From Millisia brevis NBRC 105863 (GTDB lineage: Bacteria; Actinomycetota; Actinomycetes; Mycobacteriales; Mycobacteriaceae), in the NCBI RefSeq assembly GCF_001552615.1, contig NZ_BCRN01000017.1, positions 36,599 through 100,598 on the forward strand: a stretch of 64,000 bases of DNA, read 5' to 3'. Position 1 is the stretch's first letter, and each line of letters begins with the position of its first letter. Shown here piece after piece: positions 54,555 to 63,680 of this stretch. The position numbers and the translations under genes were made by a program. The notes under the pieces were generated by a model. It was not told the origin of the DNA. It saw only the letters and a list, made by a program, of their open reading frames with translations, and did no database searches.

Positions 54555-56129
54555 ATGTCTGATCGTTATCCCGTCACCGGCCGGGCACTGGGGCCCGCGA
54601 TTGTTGCGCTCGGTGGCATGCAGCTGATGATGACCCTCGACGGCACGGTGGCCGCACTCGCGCTGCCCCGATTGGAGGCGGAGCTTGGCCTGTCCGAAGC
54701 CGGCCGCGCGTGGGTGCTCAGCGCCTATGCGCTCGCCTTCGGCGGGCTGATGCTGCTCGGCGGCCGGCTGGGCGACACCTTCGGACGCAAGCGGGTCTTC
54801 CTCGCCGGCGTCGGCGTCTTCACCGTTGCGTCGCTGGCCTGCGGTCTGGCGGTCGGCGAGCTGACCCTGGTGACCGCCCGAGCCTTCCAGGGGGCCGGCG
54901 CCGCGATCGCCGCCCCCACCGCGCTCGCGCTGGTCGCCACCACCTTCGCCCCCGGACCCGCCCGCAATCAGGCGGTCGCGATCTTCGCGGCGATGACCGG
55001 CATCGGGTCGGTGGCCGGTCTGATCGTCGGTGGGGCGCTGACCGAACTGTCCTGGCGGTGGATCTTCCTGATCAACGTCCCGGTCGGCGTGCTGATCGCC
55101 GTCCTGGCTGTCGCCTCGCTGCGCGAAACCCTGCCCGAACGCCGGCCGTTGGACGTGCCCGGCGCGATCGTCGGCACGCTGGCGATCACCGGTGTCACCT
55201 TCGCGATCACCGAGGGCGCCACGCGCGGCTGGGTCGACCCGACGGTGATCGTCGTCGGCGCGATCGGCGTGCTGCTCTTCGTGGCGTTCCTGACGATCGA
55301 ACGGCGCGCCGAGTTCCCGCTGCTGCCGTTCTCGCTGTTCACCAACCGCAGCCGCGTCGCGGTCTTCGTCGCGATCCTGCTGGCCGGCGCGGTCATGTTC
55401 ATCCTGGCCCCCTACGTGGCCTTCTTCGTCCAGAACGTGCTCGCCTTCAGCCCCCTGCAATCCGGGTTGGCCTTCATCCCCTTTGCCGGCGCCTTCGGTG
55501 TCGCGGCCTTCCTGTCGTCGAAGGCCGTGGTGCGATTCCCGGCGCGCTACGTCATCGGGGTCGGCATCCTGATCACGATCATGGGCTTGCTCTACGGCAC
55601 GCAGCTCGGTGTGGACGCGCAGTACGTCCCCGATCTGGTGGTGCCGATCATCGTGATCGGCTTCGGCGTCGGCTTCGTGGTGGTCCCGCTGCCGCTCTGC
55701 GCGATCGCCGGGGTGCGGGAGAGCGAGATCGGACCGTTGACCGCGGTGGCGACCGTCTTCCAGACCCTCGGCGGGCCGTTGGGCCTGGCGGCGGCCGGTG
55801 CCCTGGCCACCGCGCGCACCCGATCCCTCGGCGGCGCGCCCGGGCACCCGCAGGACATGACGCCCCCGCAGCTCGAAGCCCTCTCGGCCGGCTACACCAG
55901 CGCCCTGGGCTTCTGCGCGATCGTGGCGGCCGTCGCCGGTATCGCCGCGCTGTTCATCCGGTTCACCCCGCAGCAGATCGCCTTCGCCCAGGAGGCGCAG
56001 TCGCACGCCGATTCCGGAGTGGACGGCGCCGTCGTCGGACCCGCCGGTCCGGTGGACGCCGGCCCGGTGGACGGCCGCTCAGTCGGTGAGGACCACCAGT
56101 TCGGTCGGCGCCGCGATCTCGACCCGTAG
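54555..56129 (+). CDS. efpA: EfpA-like DHA2-family MFS drug/lipid exporter
   Basis: A 524-residue membrane protein with 14 predicted helices. GGMQLMMTLDGTVAALALPRL is the DHA2 first-helix motif, GGRLGDTFGRKRVFL the MFS motif A, and QGAGAAIAAPTALALV motif C of exporters. It matches EfpA (Rv2846c) by sequence pattern and by its place between cysG and proS. The C-terminal 50 residues are hydrophilic and lie partly antisense to the 3' end of yaaA (51-bp convergent overlap). Confidence 0.93.
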   Translation: MSDRYPVTGRALGPAIVALGGMQLMMTLDGTVAALALPRLEAELGLSEAGRAWVLSAYALAFGGLMLLGGRLGDTFGRKRVFLAGVGVFTVASLACGLAVGELTLVTARAFQGAGAAIAAPTALALVATTFAPGPARNQAVAIFAAMTGIGSVAGLIVGGALTELSWRWIFLINVPVGVLIAVLAVASLRETLPERRPLDVPGAIVGTLAITGVTFAITEGATRGWVDPTVIVVGAIGVLLFVAFLTIERRAEFPLLPFSLFTNRSRVAVFVAILLAGAVMFILAPYVAFFVQNVLAFSPLQSGLAFIPFAGAFGVAAFLSSKAVVRFPARYVIGVGILITIMGLLYGTQLGVDAQYVPDLVVPIIVIGFGVGFVVVPLPLCAIAGVRESEIGPLTAVATVFQTLGGPLGLAAAGALATARTRSLGGAPGHPQDMTPPQLEALSAGYTSALGFCAIVAAVAGIAALFIRFTPQQIAFAQEAQSHADSGVDGAVVGPAGPVDAGPVDGRSVGEDHQFGRRRDLDP

Positions 56130-56825
56130 CCCGGCGCGGCGGGCGATCACCGCGACCGCCCGCGCGGAGTCGGGTTCGGCGCGGGAGCCGGCGAGGATGC
56201 GGGCCAGCACACCCTTGTGGTGCTTGTTGAAGTGACTGACCACCGTGCGGCTGCCGTCGGCGTGCTCGGTCAGCACGGTGACGGTCACCGCGTCCGGGAT
56301 CGGCCCGAGCTGTCGATAGCCGCCCGAGCGCAGGTCGATCACCAGGCGGTCCTTGGCCGCGTCGACCAACGCCTCGGTCAGATCGGGGGACCACCGCGCC
56401 CGCAGGGTCGGTGAACCGGGCAGCGACGAGCCCGCCGAGAGTCGATAGGCCGGGATCGGGTCGCTCGCCGCGACCGCCCCGAACAGCGCGGATCCGACCG
56501 CCAACCGGTGGTCGGCCCGCGCGCGGGCGGCCTTCGGCATCGTCCCGATGTCCAACGCGTCGTAGAGCACCCCGGTATAGCGCCGGATCGCCGGCAGCGT
56601 CGGCGCCTCGCGCAGGGCGGCGTTGATCGCCAGCAGATCCTCGCGACCGGCACCGATGCCCAGCGCCCGCCGCGCGGCCTCCGGATCGACCGACAGGGCG
56701 ATCACCTCGTCGACCAGACGATCGCGTATCTCGCGCAGTTCCGGCAGCCACAACCGGTCGAGATCGAGGGGGGCGCCGTCCCCACCGGTGGCCTTGGTTT
56801 CCGACGGAGGTAGGACGATCAGCAC
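56079..56825 (-). CDS. yaaA: YaaA peroxide-stress protein (DUF328/UPF0246)
   Basis: A 248-residue protein of the YaaA family, which in E. coli limits free iron and DNA damage during peroxide stress. The N-terminal VLIVLPPSETKATGG and the basic FNKHHKGVLARILA are family signatures. GTG 56825 is fixed by that N-terminus and by a TAACCT -10 eight bases upstream on the minus strand, with no ribosome-binding site. It is divergent from proS (62 bases apart) and convergent with efpA. Confidence 0.92.
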   Translation of the reverse strand: MLIVLPPSETKATGGDGAPLDLDRLWLPELREIRDRLVDEVIALSVDPEAARRALGIGAGREDLLAINAALREAPTLPAIRRYTGVLYDALDIGTMPKAARARADHRLAVGSALFGAVAASDPIPAYRLSAGSSLPGSPTLRARWSPDLTEALVDAAKDRLVIDLRSGGYRQLGPIPDAVTVTVLTEHADGSRTVVSHFNKHHKGVLARILAGSRAEPDSARAVAVIARRAGLRVEIAAPTELVVLTD

Positions 56826-56833
56826 GATCGTGC

Positions 56834-56881
56834 AGGTTACCGGCCCCCTTGGGCGGGGCGACAGCGGTCGCCGCATAAACT
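56834..56881. promoter_or_regulatory. divergent leaderless promoters of yaaA and proS
   Basis: On the minus strand TAACCT (complement of 56834-56839) serves yaaA; on the plus strand TAAACT (56876-56881) lies six bases before the proS GTG. The two -10 elements are 36 bases apart, so the -35 regions interleave and the genes may compete for polymerase. Confidence 0.55.
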
Positions 56882-56887
56882 CGCCGG

Positions 56888-58648
56888 GTGATCACGAGGA
56901 TGTCGGAGCTGTTCCTGCGAACCCTGCGCAACGATCCCGCGGACGCCGAGGTGCCGAGCCACAAGCTGCTCGTACGCGCCGGCTACGTGCGGCGGGTCGC
57001 GCCCGGCGTCTTCGCCTGGCTGCCGCTGGGCCTGCGGGTCCTGCAGCGAATCGAGCAGGTCGTCCGCGAGGAGATGAACGCGATCGGCGGTCAGGAACTG
57101 CGCTTCCCGGCGCTGCTTCCCCGTGAGCCCTACGAGCGCACCGGCCGGTGGACCGAATACGGCGACAACCTCTTCCGCCTGAAGGACCGCAAGGACGCCG
57201 AGATGCTGCTCGGCCCCACCCACGAGGAACTGTTCGCGCTGACGGTCAAGTCGGAGTTCAACTCCTACAAGGACCTGCCCGTCCGGCTCTATCAGATCCA
57301 GACCAAGTACCGGGACGAGGAGCGGCCGCGCGCCGGCATCCTGCGCGGGCGCGAGTTCATCATGAAGGACTCGTACTCGTTCGACCTGGACGAAGCGGGC
57401 CTCGCCCGCGCGTACGCCGATCACCGGCTCGCCTACCAGCGGGTCTTCGAGCGGCTCGCGGTCAAGTACGTCATCGTCGCGGCCACCTCCGGTGCGATGG
57501 GCGGCAGCGCCTCCGAGGAATTCCTCGCCGAGAGCGAGGTCGGTGAGGACACCTTCGTGCGCTGCGTCGAGTCCGGATTCGCCGCCAACGTCGAGGCCGT
57601 GGTCACCCCGATCCCGGAGCCGATCCCGTTCGACGACGCCCCGAAGCCCACCGAATACGACACCGGCTCCACCCCGACGATCGCGACGCTCGTCGAGTGG
57701 GCCAACGGTCCCGACGGCGTCGGCGCCGACGAGCCGGTCACCGCGGCACACACGCTCAAGAACATCGTGCTCGAGATCCGGCAGCCCGGTGGCGAGTGGG
57801 AACTGCTCGGCGTCGGCGTCCCCGGCGACCGGGAGGTGGACGAGAAGCGGCTCGGCGCGGCCCTCGAACCGGCCGAGTACCGGTTGCTCGACGAGGACGG
57901 CTTCGCTCGCTACCCGTTCCTGATCCGCGGCTACATCGGTCCGCGCGTCTTCGCGGCCAACGAGGCCCGCTACCTGGTCGACCCGCGCGTGGGTACCGGT
58001 TCGTCCTGGATCACCGGCGCCGACCGCAAGGGCTACCACGTCGCCGGCCTCGTCGCGGGCCGCGACTTCGTCCCGGACGGCACGATCGAGGCCGCCGAGG
58101 TCCGCGAGGGTGATCCGTCACCCGACGGCGCCGGCGCCCTGGTCGCCGCCCGCGGTATCGAGATCGGCCACATCTTCCAGCTCGGCTACAAGTACACCGA
58201 TGCCTTCGAGGTCGACGTCCTCGGTGAGAACGGCAAGCCGGTGCGCCTGATCCAGGGCTCGTACGGCATCGGCATCTCCCGGATGATGGCCGTGCTGGCC
58301 GAACAGCACCACGACGACAAGGGTCTGCGCTGGGTCCCCGAGGTCGCCCCCTTCGGCGTGCACATCGTGTCCGCCGGCAAGGACCAGGCGGTCCGGCTCG
58401 GCGCGGCCGGGGTGGCCGAGACGCTCGACGCCGCCGGCTGGGACGTGCTGCTCGACGACCGGACCGCGTCGCCGGGGGTCAAGTTCAAGGACGCCGAGCT
58501 GCTCGGCGTCCCCGTGATCGTCGCGGTCGGCCGCGGCTGGGCCAATGGCCTCGTCGAGGTATGGGATCGCTTCTCGGGCGACCGCACCGAGGTCCCGGTC
58601 GCCGAGGTGGTCGACGTGGTGGCCAAGATGTCGCCGCGCCCCTGGTAG
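56888..58648 (+). CDS. proS: prolyl-tRNA synthetase (bacterial type)
   Basis: A 586-residue class II synthetase. Motif 1 ([23 protein letters not shown]), motif 2 ([27 protein letters not shown]) and motif 3 ([17 protein letters not shown]) are intact, and the editing/insertion domain of the bacterial type lies between residues 230 and 400. GTG 56888 is supported by the -10 element; ATG 56900 would remove four residues. Confidence 0.97.
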   Translation: MITRMSELFLRTLRNDPADAEVPSHKLLVRAGYVRRVAPGVFAWLPLGLRVLQRIEQVVREEMNAIGGQELRFPALLPREPYERTGRWTEYGDNLFRLKDRKDAEMLLGPTHEELFALTVKSEFNSYKDLPVRLYQIQTKYRDEERPRAGILRGREFIMKDSYSFDLDEAGLARAYADHRLAYQRVFERLAVKYVIVAATSGAMGGSASEEFLAESEVGEDTFVRCVESGFAANVEAVVTPIPEPIPFDDAPKPTEYDTGSTPTIATLVEWANGPDGVGADEPVTAAHTLKNIVLEIRQPGGEWELLGVGVPGDREVDEKRLGAALEPAEYRLLDEDGFARYPFLIRGYIGPRVFAANEARYLVDPRVGTGSSWITGADRKGYHVAGLVAGRDFVPDGTIEAAEVREGDPSPDGAGALVAARGIEIGHIFQLGYKYTDAFEVDVLGENGKPVRLIQGSYGIGISRMMAVLAEQHHDDKGLRWVPEVAPFGVHIVSAGKDQAVRLGAAGVAETLDAAGWDVLLDDRTASPGVKFKDAELLGVPVIVAVGRGWANGLVEVWDRFSGDRTEVPVAEVVDVVAKMSPRPW

Positions 58649-58649
58649 A

Positions 58650-58697
58650 GGTGCCGGCCGCGGTCGGTGCGGTCGATCCGCACCGACCGTCGGCACC
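58650..58697. terminator. long bidirectional hairpin between proS and TetR gene
   Basis: CGGTCGGTGCGG (58661-58672) pairs perfectly with CCGCACCGACCG (58678-58689), and an outer stem GGTGCCG (58650-58656) pairs with CGGCACC (58691-58697). It begins two bases after the proS stop and has no T-tract. Confidence 0.75.
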
Positions 58698-58752
58698 GGC
58701 GGCGTCGGCGGGTGCGGGGTTCGGCCGTTGGTGTGGGTCGTAAGGATGCGGC

Positions 58753-59343
58753 TCAGCGGCCGGCGGTCGCTCGGTCCGGCCCGTTCGGCGGTTCGAGGGC
58801 GGCGAGGGTCAGCGCCCGGAACGGCTCCTGGCCCACCGATTCGACGGCTTCCATATTCATCAGCACGTGGGCGAGCAGGCTGCTCGACAGCGCCGCAGCC
58901 GCCTGTTCGGTGTCGCCGGACGTGGCGGTGTTGACCATGCCGAAAAGCGCTGCCATGCCGTCGCGCGCCTGATCGTGCAGGTCGGACTCGCCGGCGCCGT
59001 GTGCGAATCCGTGCAGCAGCACCATCATCGCGTCGTGGTGGCTGACCATGCGGTCGTAGGCCTCCGGTAGATCCGGGGCGCCGATCGGGTCGTCCTCGGC
59101 CGAGCCGGTGACCACCTGCAGGGCGCGGTCGAAGGCGAGCCGGAACAGTTCGGCCTTCGTACCGAAGATGCGCATGACGTACGGCTGGGACACGCCGGCG
59201 GCGTGTCCGATCGTCTCGGTGCTGGTACCCCAGTAGCCGCCTCTGGCGAACTCCACGATCGCCGCGTCGAGGATCGTCTGTCGCCGCGCGGCGGCGCTCA
59301 TCCGCCGACCGGGGCGACCGGTCGGAGCGGGGGATACCGCCAT
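58753..59343 (-). CDS. TetR-family transcriptional regulator
   Basis: A 196-residue regulator. The N-terminal helix-turn-helix reads ILDAAIVEFARGGYWGTSTETIGHAAGVSQPYVMRIFGTKAELF, followed by an all-helical ligand-binding domain. Its start ATG 59343 overlaps the stop of the upstream TetR gene by one base, so the two form one operon. The two proteins share the VSQPYV(M/I)xxFGxKxxLFR stretch and probably arose by duplication. No typical target gene is next to it. Confidence 0.92.
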   Translation of the reverse strand: MAVSPAPTGRPGRRMSAAARRQTILDAAIVEFARGGYWGTSTETIGHAAGVSQPYVMRIFGTKAELFRLAFDRALQVVTGSAEDDPIGAPDLPEAYDRMVSHHDAMMVLLHGFAHGAGESDLHDQARDGMAALFGMVNTATSGDTEQAAAALSSSLLAHVLMNMEAVESVGQEPFRALTLAALEPPNGPDRATAGR

Positions 59344-59939
59344 CAGCTCGCCTCGACGCGGACGCGGTCGGCGAAGGTGGTGCCGAAGACCGTCTGCGAC
59401 AGATCGGCCAGCACACCGTCGGCCGGGTCGTCGCCGGCTCGAACCGACAGCAGGGCGCCGGCAAGAATCAGATTGCCGATCACATTTCCTGATTGGCGTT
59501 CCGCGCATCCCGTGGATTCCCGGACGATGCGGTACATATGCATCATTGACGCGCGCGCGACATCCGCGACCTCGGGGCATTTATTTCCGGCGAGGAATCC
59601 GTGCATCACGATCTGTACATATGCGCGATCGGGTAGGCGGTCGATACATCCCCAGGCGGCCCGGCGGACCTGCTCGGCCGGGTCGAGGCCGAGGGAGGAG
59701 GCTTCGCGCAACGCGATCGTGAGGCACCGAAGTACCTCCTGATCAGCGCGTTCGTAGACGGATCGGAAGAGTTGTCCCTTGGAGCCGAACATCTGGATCA
59801 CGTAGGGCTGCGATACATGCGCCTCTTCGGCGATCGTCGCCGTACTCGTACCCGCGTATCCGGTACGCGCGAACGCGCGAGTCGCGGCTTCGAGAATCGA
59901 TTCGCGCCGTTGGGTGGCGGTCATTCGACTCGAACTCAT
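59343..59939 (-). CDS. TetR-family transcriptional regulator (paralogue of neighbour)
   Basis: A 198-residue regulator with helix-turn-helix ILEAATRAFARTGYAGTSTATIAEEAHVSQPYVIQMFGSKGQLF. The C-terminal domain is helical and has more Met and Cys than its paralogue. DNA from about 59480 through the 115-bp upstream gap is noticeably less GC-rich than the surroundings, suggesting later acquisition. The upstream gap contains TTGGTACAACAG and ACCGTACGTCAT, where an autoregulatory operator could lie, but no clear palindrome was pinned down. Confidence 0.92.
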   Translation of the reverse strand: MSSSRMTATQRRESILEAATRAFARTGYAGTSTATIAEEAHVSQPYVIQMFGSKGQLFRSVYERADQEVLRCLTIALREASSLGLDPAEQVRRAAWGCIDRLPDRAYVQIVMHGFLAGNKCPEVADVARASMMHMYRIVRESTGCAERQSGNVIGNLILAGALLSVRAGDDPADGVLADLSQTVFGTTFADRVRVEAS

Positions 59940-60054
59940 GGGAAAGACCGTACGTCATTCGAAGCTATTGGTACAACAGTATCGTCGCTGCAAAACGCCG
60001 TGCATTTCGTGGAATAGGTTTATATATTCGAGATTGCGCGAACTCCGGGTCGAT

Positions 60055-60675
60055 TCAGGACGATTGTCCGGGGAACGGGACGGTGGAGGGGGCTACTACC
60101 AGTACCGTCCGCCACCGGGCCGCGCGAATCGCGGTTTCGGTCAGCGCGTCGGCGCCAACGCTCTTGATGTGACCGGTTTCGGCCCGCTCCAGCAGGGCTC
60201 GCCACCCGATTGCGGTGTCCTCTTCGATCCGAAGGGCGAGTTGGATCGCCGAAACGGGATCCGAGACCGGGAAGGGGAGGGTGTAACCCGCCGCCGCGAT
60301 CGGCGGGGTGCGGCCGGCGTCGATCAGCGCCTGCCGCAGCGCCTCCCGGTACGCGCGATGGGCGGCCGCCGCGGCGGCGATCGCCTCGCGACGGGAGCCA
60401 TCCGCGTACGCGGCCACCACGCCGTACCCGAAGATCGCGCCGTGCGCGATCGTCAGACATTCGGCGAGCGCCGCGGTCTCGGGCGTCTCCGCGCTCTGGG
60501 CGGAACTGCTCGGGGCGGAATTGCTGGGGGAGGGGGTGCTCGTCGAGGCGGGGGTGCTCGTCGCCGTGGCGGTGGTCGCCGGGATGTCGACCGCGGCGGA
60601 GGTATCGGGCGGCGGTGAGGTCTCGACGGGGGGTATCTCGACCGAGGGCGTCTCGGTGGGTGTGGGGCTGGTCAT
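60055..60675 (-). CDS. DUF4439 ferritin-like protein
   Basis: A 206-residue protein. Residues 1-60 are a Thr/Ser/Pro-rich disordered segment (TATATSTPASTSTPSPSNSAP). From about residue 65 comes the DUF4439 ferritin-like four-helix domain (LAECLTIAHGAIFGYGVVAAYADGSRREAIAAAAAAHRAYREALRQ region, then RIEEDTAIGWRALLERA). Acidic and His residues that could hold a di-iron site are present but not in a classic pattern. ATG 60675 overlaps the stop of the upstream lipoprotein gene by four bases. A Rv2844-type gene near rimP occurs in mycobacteria. Confidence 0.82.
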   Translation of the reverse strand: MTSPTPTETPSVEIPPVETSPPPDTSAAVDIPATTATATSTPASTSTPSPSNSAPSSSAQSAETPETAALAECLTIAHGAIFGYGVVAAYADGSRREAIAAAAAAHRAYREALRQALIDAGRTPPIAAAGYTLPFPVSDPVSAIQLALRIEEDTAIGWRALLERAETGHIKSVGADALTETAIRAARWRTVLVVAPSTVPFPGQSS

Positions 60676-61214
60676 GGCAGGGCGATCGCCACCTGGGTGC
60701 GGCACGCGGCGGCGATCGATCCGAGCAGGCCGCAGCGGTACCCGGAGGTCGTCGGAACCAGGGCGCCCGCCTCGTCCGCCGCGGCCAACAGGGCGGAGCG
60801 AATCTCGTCGAGCGACGGTGGAGTGACCTGCGGAGGCGGCGTTTCGGCCGAGCTGGTGGTCGTGGTCGTCGTCGGCGGGTTGAGCCGGTCGATCTCGGCG
60901 GTCAGGGCGTCGGCGTGCGCGCCGCGTTCGGCCGCCATCACCGCGAGCGCGTCCGCGCGCTCCGGATAGCGGGAGATCGCCGCGGTGATCGCCGCCGCAT
61001 CGTTGCGGGCGCGCTCGGCGGGGGCCTCCAGGACGTCCACCGGTTCGGGGTCGTTCGTGCCACACGCCGAGACCAGGGCGAGCGCCGCGCATGCCGTCGC
61101 GCCGGCCCGCAGGACCGATCGACGCGACCACGGCGACCGGGTCGGTGACCACGCCGAATCCGTCGCGGGGTCGGTCGGGCGGAGCAGACCGCGATCCGAC
61201 GGGGCTGTGGGCAC
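60672..61214 (-). CDS. Tat-exported lipoprotein of unknown function
   Basis: A 180-residue protein. The signal region has twin arginines (SRRSVLRAGATACAALALVSACG) with a lipobox ending in LVSAC, indicating export by Tat and lipidation. The mature part is helical and hydrophilic, with a run of Thr (NPPTTTTTTSS). GTG 61214 or the adjacent GTG 61217 is the only plausible start, because no other start codon lies before the signal. It is translationally coupled to DUF4439, so the two products probably act together at or outside the membrane. Confidence 0.75.
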   Translation of the reverse strand: MPTAPSDRGLLRPTDPATDSAWSPTRSPWSRRSVLRAGATACAALALVSACGTNDPEPVDVLEAPAERARNDAAAITAAISRYPERADALAVMAAERGAHADALTAEIDRLNPPTTTTTTSSAETPPPQVTPPSLDEIRSALLAAADEAGALVPTTSGYRCGLLGSIAAACRTQVAIALP

Positions 61215-61501
61215 CACGACATACTGCCGGCCCCGGCCGCGGTCGGCGCCGCTCGGTGTCGCCGGCGCCCGGGTGCCGGTGGTGGTCGGGAGCCCCGTTC
61301 GACGGCGGTATCTTGTTATCAGTCGATGTCGCCTCCCCGGCGCCCGAACGGTGCCGCTCGACGGCCCGCGTCCGCGCGGATCGGGGAGACGACACCTCGA
61401 GACGGCCGGTGTCGACCGACGCCCGCCGCCCCGACCGTCCGGCGATGAGCGTCGCACGGTCGAACAACTGAACCGACAACTGGAAATGAGGGACGGGAAC
61501 G

Positions 61502-62089
61502 ATGCCGGACCGGCGCACCGAGACGGTTGCCGAAGCCGTGCGGGACCTGGTGGACCGCGAGGGATACGACCTGGAGGGGGTCGAGGTCACCGCGACCGGA
61601 TCCCGACGATCGATCGCGGTGATCATCGATCGCGACGGCGGGGTCTCCCTCGACGCCCTGGCCGATCTGACGCGCGATATCTCCGCACAACTCGACACCG
61701 ACGATCCCTTCGGTGATTCCGAGTACACCCTCGAGGTCACCACCCCGGGGATCGATCGGCCGCTGACCCTGCCGCGACATTGGCGGCGGGCGCTGGGCCG
61801 GCGGGTCAGCGTGACGCTGGCCGGCGGCGAGGTCCTCGTCGGCCGCGTCGGGGCCCCGAGCGGCGCGGACGCCGCCGACCCGACCGCGATCGACCTGGTG
61901 ATACCCGATCGCCGGAAGGGACCCCGCGTGCGGACGGTCCCGCTGGCGGAGATCGAGCGCGCGGTGGTCGAGGTCGAGTTCGCGCCCCCGCCGGCCGCGG
62001 AGTTGGCGCTGTGTGGAGTGGAATTGCCGGACGCCGACGCGTCCGAAACGGAGGTCGCCGGCTCCGCCGCGGCCGGGGAAGGTGTGTGA
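61502..62089 (+). CDS. rimP: ribosome maturation factor RimP
   Basis: A 195-residue protein needed for 30S maturation. The N-terminal domain shows [17 protein letters not shown] and [22 protein letters not shown]; the motif [26 protein letters not shown] links to an SH3-like C-terminal domain. The latter carries an extra loop ([15 protein letters not shown]). GACGGGAACG precedes ATG 61502. It starts the rimP-nusA-ylxR-infB cluster; the 287 bases to the divergent lipoprotein gene hold no recognised gene. Confidence 0.96.
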   Translation: MPDRRTETVAEAVRDLVDREGYDLEGVEVTATGSRRSIAVIIDRDGGVSLDALADLTRDISAQLDTDDPFGDSEYTLEVTTPGIDRPLTLPRHWRRALGRRVSVTLAGGEVLVGRVGAPSGADAADPTAIDLVIPDRRKGPRVRTVPLAEIERAVVEVEFAPPPAAELALCGVELPDADASETEVAGSAAAGEGV

Positions 62090-62093
62090 CGCG

Positions 62094-63110
62094 GTGAATA
62101 TCGACATGACGGCCCTCAAGGCGATCGAGGCCGACAAGGGAATCCCGATCGACACGGTGATCGCGACGATCGAGACCGCTCTGCTGACCGCCTATCGCCA
62201 TACCGACGGCCACGAGCCGGACGCGCGGATCGACATCGACCGCAAGTCGGGCCTGGTGCGGGTACTCGCCCGGGAGACCGACGGCGACGGAAACCTGATC
62301 TCCGAATGGGACGACACCCCGGAGGGCTTCGGCCGGGTCGCGGCCACCACGGCGCGACAGGTGATCCTGCAGCGCCTGCGCGACGCCGAACACGAGAAGA
62401 CCTTCGGTGAATTCGTCACCCACGAGGGCGAGATCGCCGGCGGCGTCGTCCAGCGCGATGCGCGGCTCAACGCCCGCGGGACCGTCGTCGTGCGGATCGG
62501 CGGCGACGCCAACGGCGCCGACGGCCTGCTGCCGCCGGCCGAGCAGGTGCCCGGCGAGCGCTACGAGCACGGCGAACGGATCAAGACCTACGTCGTCGCG
62601 GTCTCGCGTGGTCAGCGCGGCCCGCAGATCATGCTCTCGCGCACCCATCCGAACCTGGTCCGCAAGCTGTTCGCGCTCGAGGTGCCCGAGATCGTCGACG
62701 GCTCGGTCGAGATCGTGTCGGTCGCCCGCGAGTCCGGACACCGCACCAAGATCGCCGTCCGCAGCACCGTGCCGGGCCTCAACGCCAAGGGCGCCTGCAT
62801 CGGCCCGATGGGTCAGCGCGTCCGCAATGTGATGAGCGAACTCGGCGGCGAGAAGATCGACATCGTCGACTACGACGACGATCCGGCCCGCTTCGTCGGG
62901 AATGCCCTGTCGCCGGCCAAGGTTGTCTCGGTGACGGTGGTCGACGAGACCGCCCGGGCCGCCCGGGTGGTCGTACCCGACTACCAGCTGTCGCTGGCGA
63001 TCGGCAAGGAGGGGCAGAACGCCCGCCTGGCCGCGCGACTGACCGGTTGGCGCATCGACATCCGCTCGGATGCGGAGGTTCCGGTGGCCGGTCGCGCCGG
63101 CGAGGCGTGA
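62094..63110 (+). CDS. nusA: transcription termination/antitermination factor NusA
   Basis: A 338-residue factor binding RNA polymerase and nascent RNA. The N-terminal domain ([43 protein letters not shown]), S1 domain, and two KH domains ([55 protein letters not shown]) are all present. Like other actinobacterial NusA it lacks the C-terminal acidic repeats. GTG 62094 is four bases after rimP. Confidence 0.97.
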   Translation: MNIDMTALKAIEADKGIPIDTVIATIETALLTAYRHTDGHEPDARIDIDRKSGLVRVLARETDGDGNLISEWDDTPEGFGRVAATTARQVILQRLRDAEHEKTFGEFVTHEGEIAGGVVQRDARLNARGTVVVRIGGDANGADGLLPPAEQVPGERYEHGERIKTYVVAVSRGQRGPQIMLSRTHPNLVRKLFALEVPEIVDGSVEIVSVARESGHRTKIAVRSTVPGLNAKGACIGPMGQRVRNVMSELGGEKIDIVDYDDDPARFVGNALSPAKVVSVTVVDETARAARVVVPDYQLSLAIGKEGQNARLAARLTGWRIDIRSDAEVPVAGRAGEA

Positions 63111-63200
63111 CGGCGCGCGCAGCGACCGGTGGAAACCGTTCCGGGCGAGCGCATTCGAGTGTGTCGACCGGCGGATACGCGAGTTTTCCGCCCGGGGCGG

Positions 63201-63206
63201 TAGACT
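63201..63206 (+). promoter_or_regulatory. -10 element of ylxR-infB, leaderless
   Basis: TAGACT lies five bases before GTG 63212 within the 101-bp nusA-ylxR gap, giving ylxR-infB a promoter of its own. Confidence 0.5.
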
Positions 63207-63211
63207 TTTCG

Positions 63212-63583
63212 GTGGCTTCGCGACGGGCACGACCGTCACCCGAAGACGAGCGGCGGACCGACGGTGCGCCGGTCCGAACGTGTGTCGGTTGTCGTGCGCG
63301 TACGCTGGCTGCCGACATGGTCAGGGTGGTCGCACGCCCGGGGGACGGCCGATCGCAATGGGTGATCGTTCCGGACCTTCGGCGCGGCATGGCCGGTCGA
63401 GGTGCATGGGTGCATCCGGACCGTGACTGTGTGGCGACAGCGGTGCGGCGGCGCGCGTTCGCGCGGGCGCTACGAGTGGTGGGCGAAGTGGACACGAGGG
63501 AACTCGACAGGATGTTCACCTCGCCGACCGACACGGAGGAATCACGTGATCCCTCCCACGATGAGAACGGGCAGACGAACTGA
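63212..63583 (+). CDS. ylxR: YlxR family RNA-binding protein
   Basis: A 123-residue protein of the YlxR (DUF448) family, always found between nusA and infB; it binds RNA and has been linked to RNase P in some bacteria. The signature RTCVGCRAR lies near residue 28 and [13 protein letters not shown] later, followed by [16 protein letters not shown] 63212 is preferred because of the -10 element; GTG 63161 and 63107 would give longer, unconserved N-termini. Confidence 0.9.
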   Translation: MASRRARPSPEDERRTDGAPVRTCVGCRARTLAADMVRVVARPGDGRSQWVIVPDLRRGMAGRGAWVHPDRDCVATAVRRRAFARALRVVGEVDTRELDRMFTSPTDTEESRDPSHDENGQTN

Positions 63584-63680
63584 TGAGCACACCGTGAAGT
63601 ACCGGCGATGAACGTCCATCGGAGATAACCCGAGGTCGTGCGGGCTGCCTGAGCCTTGCGACCTCCCAGTAAGGAGAGCA

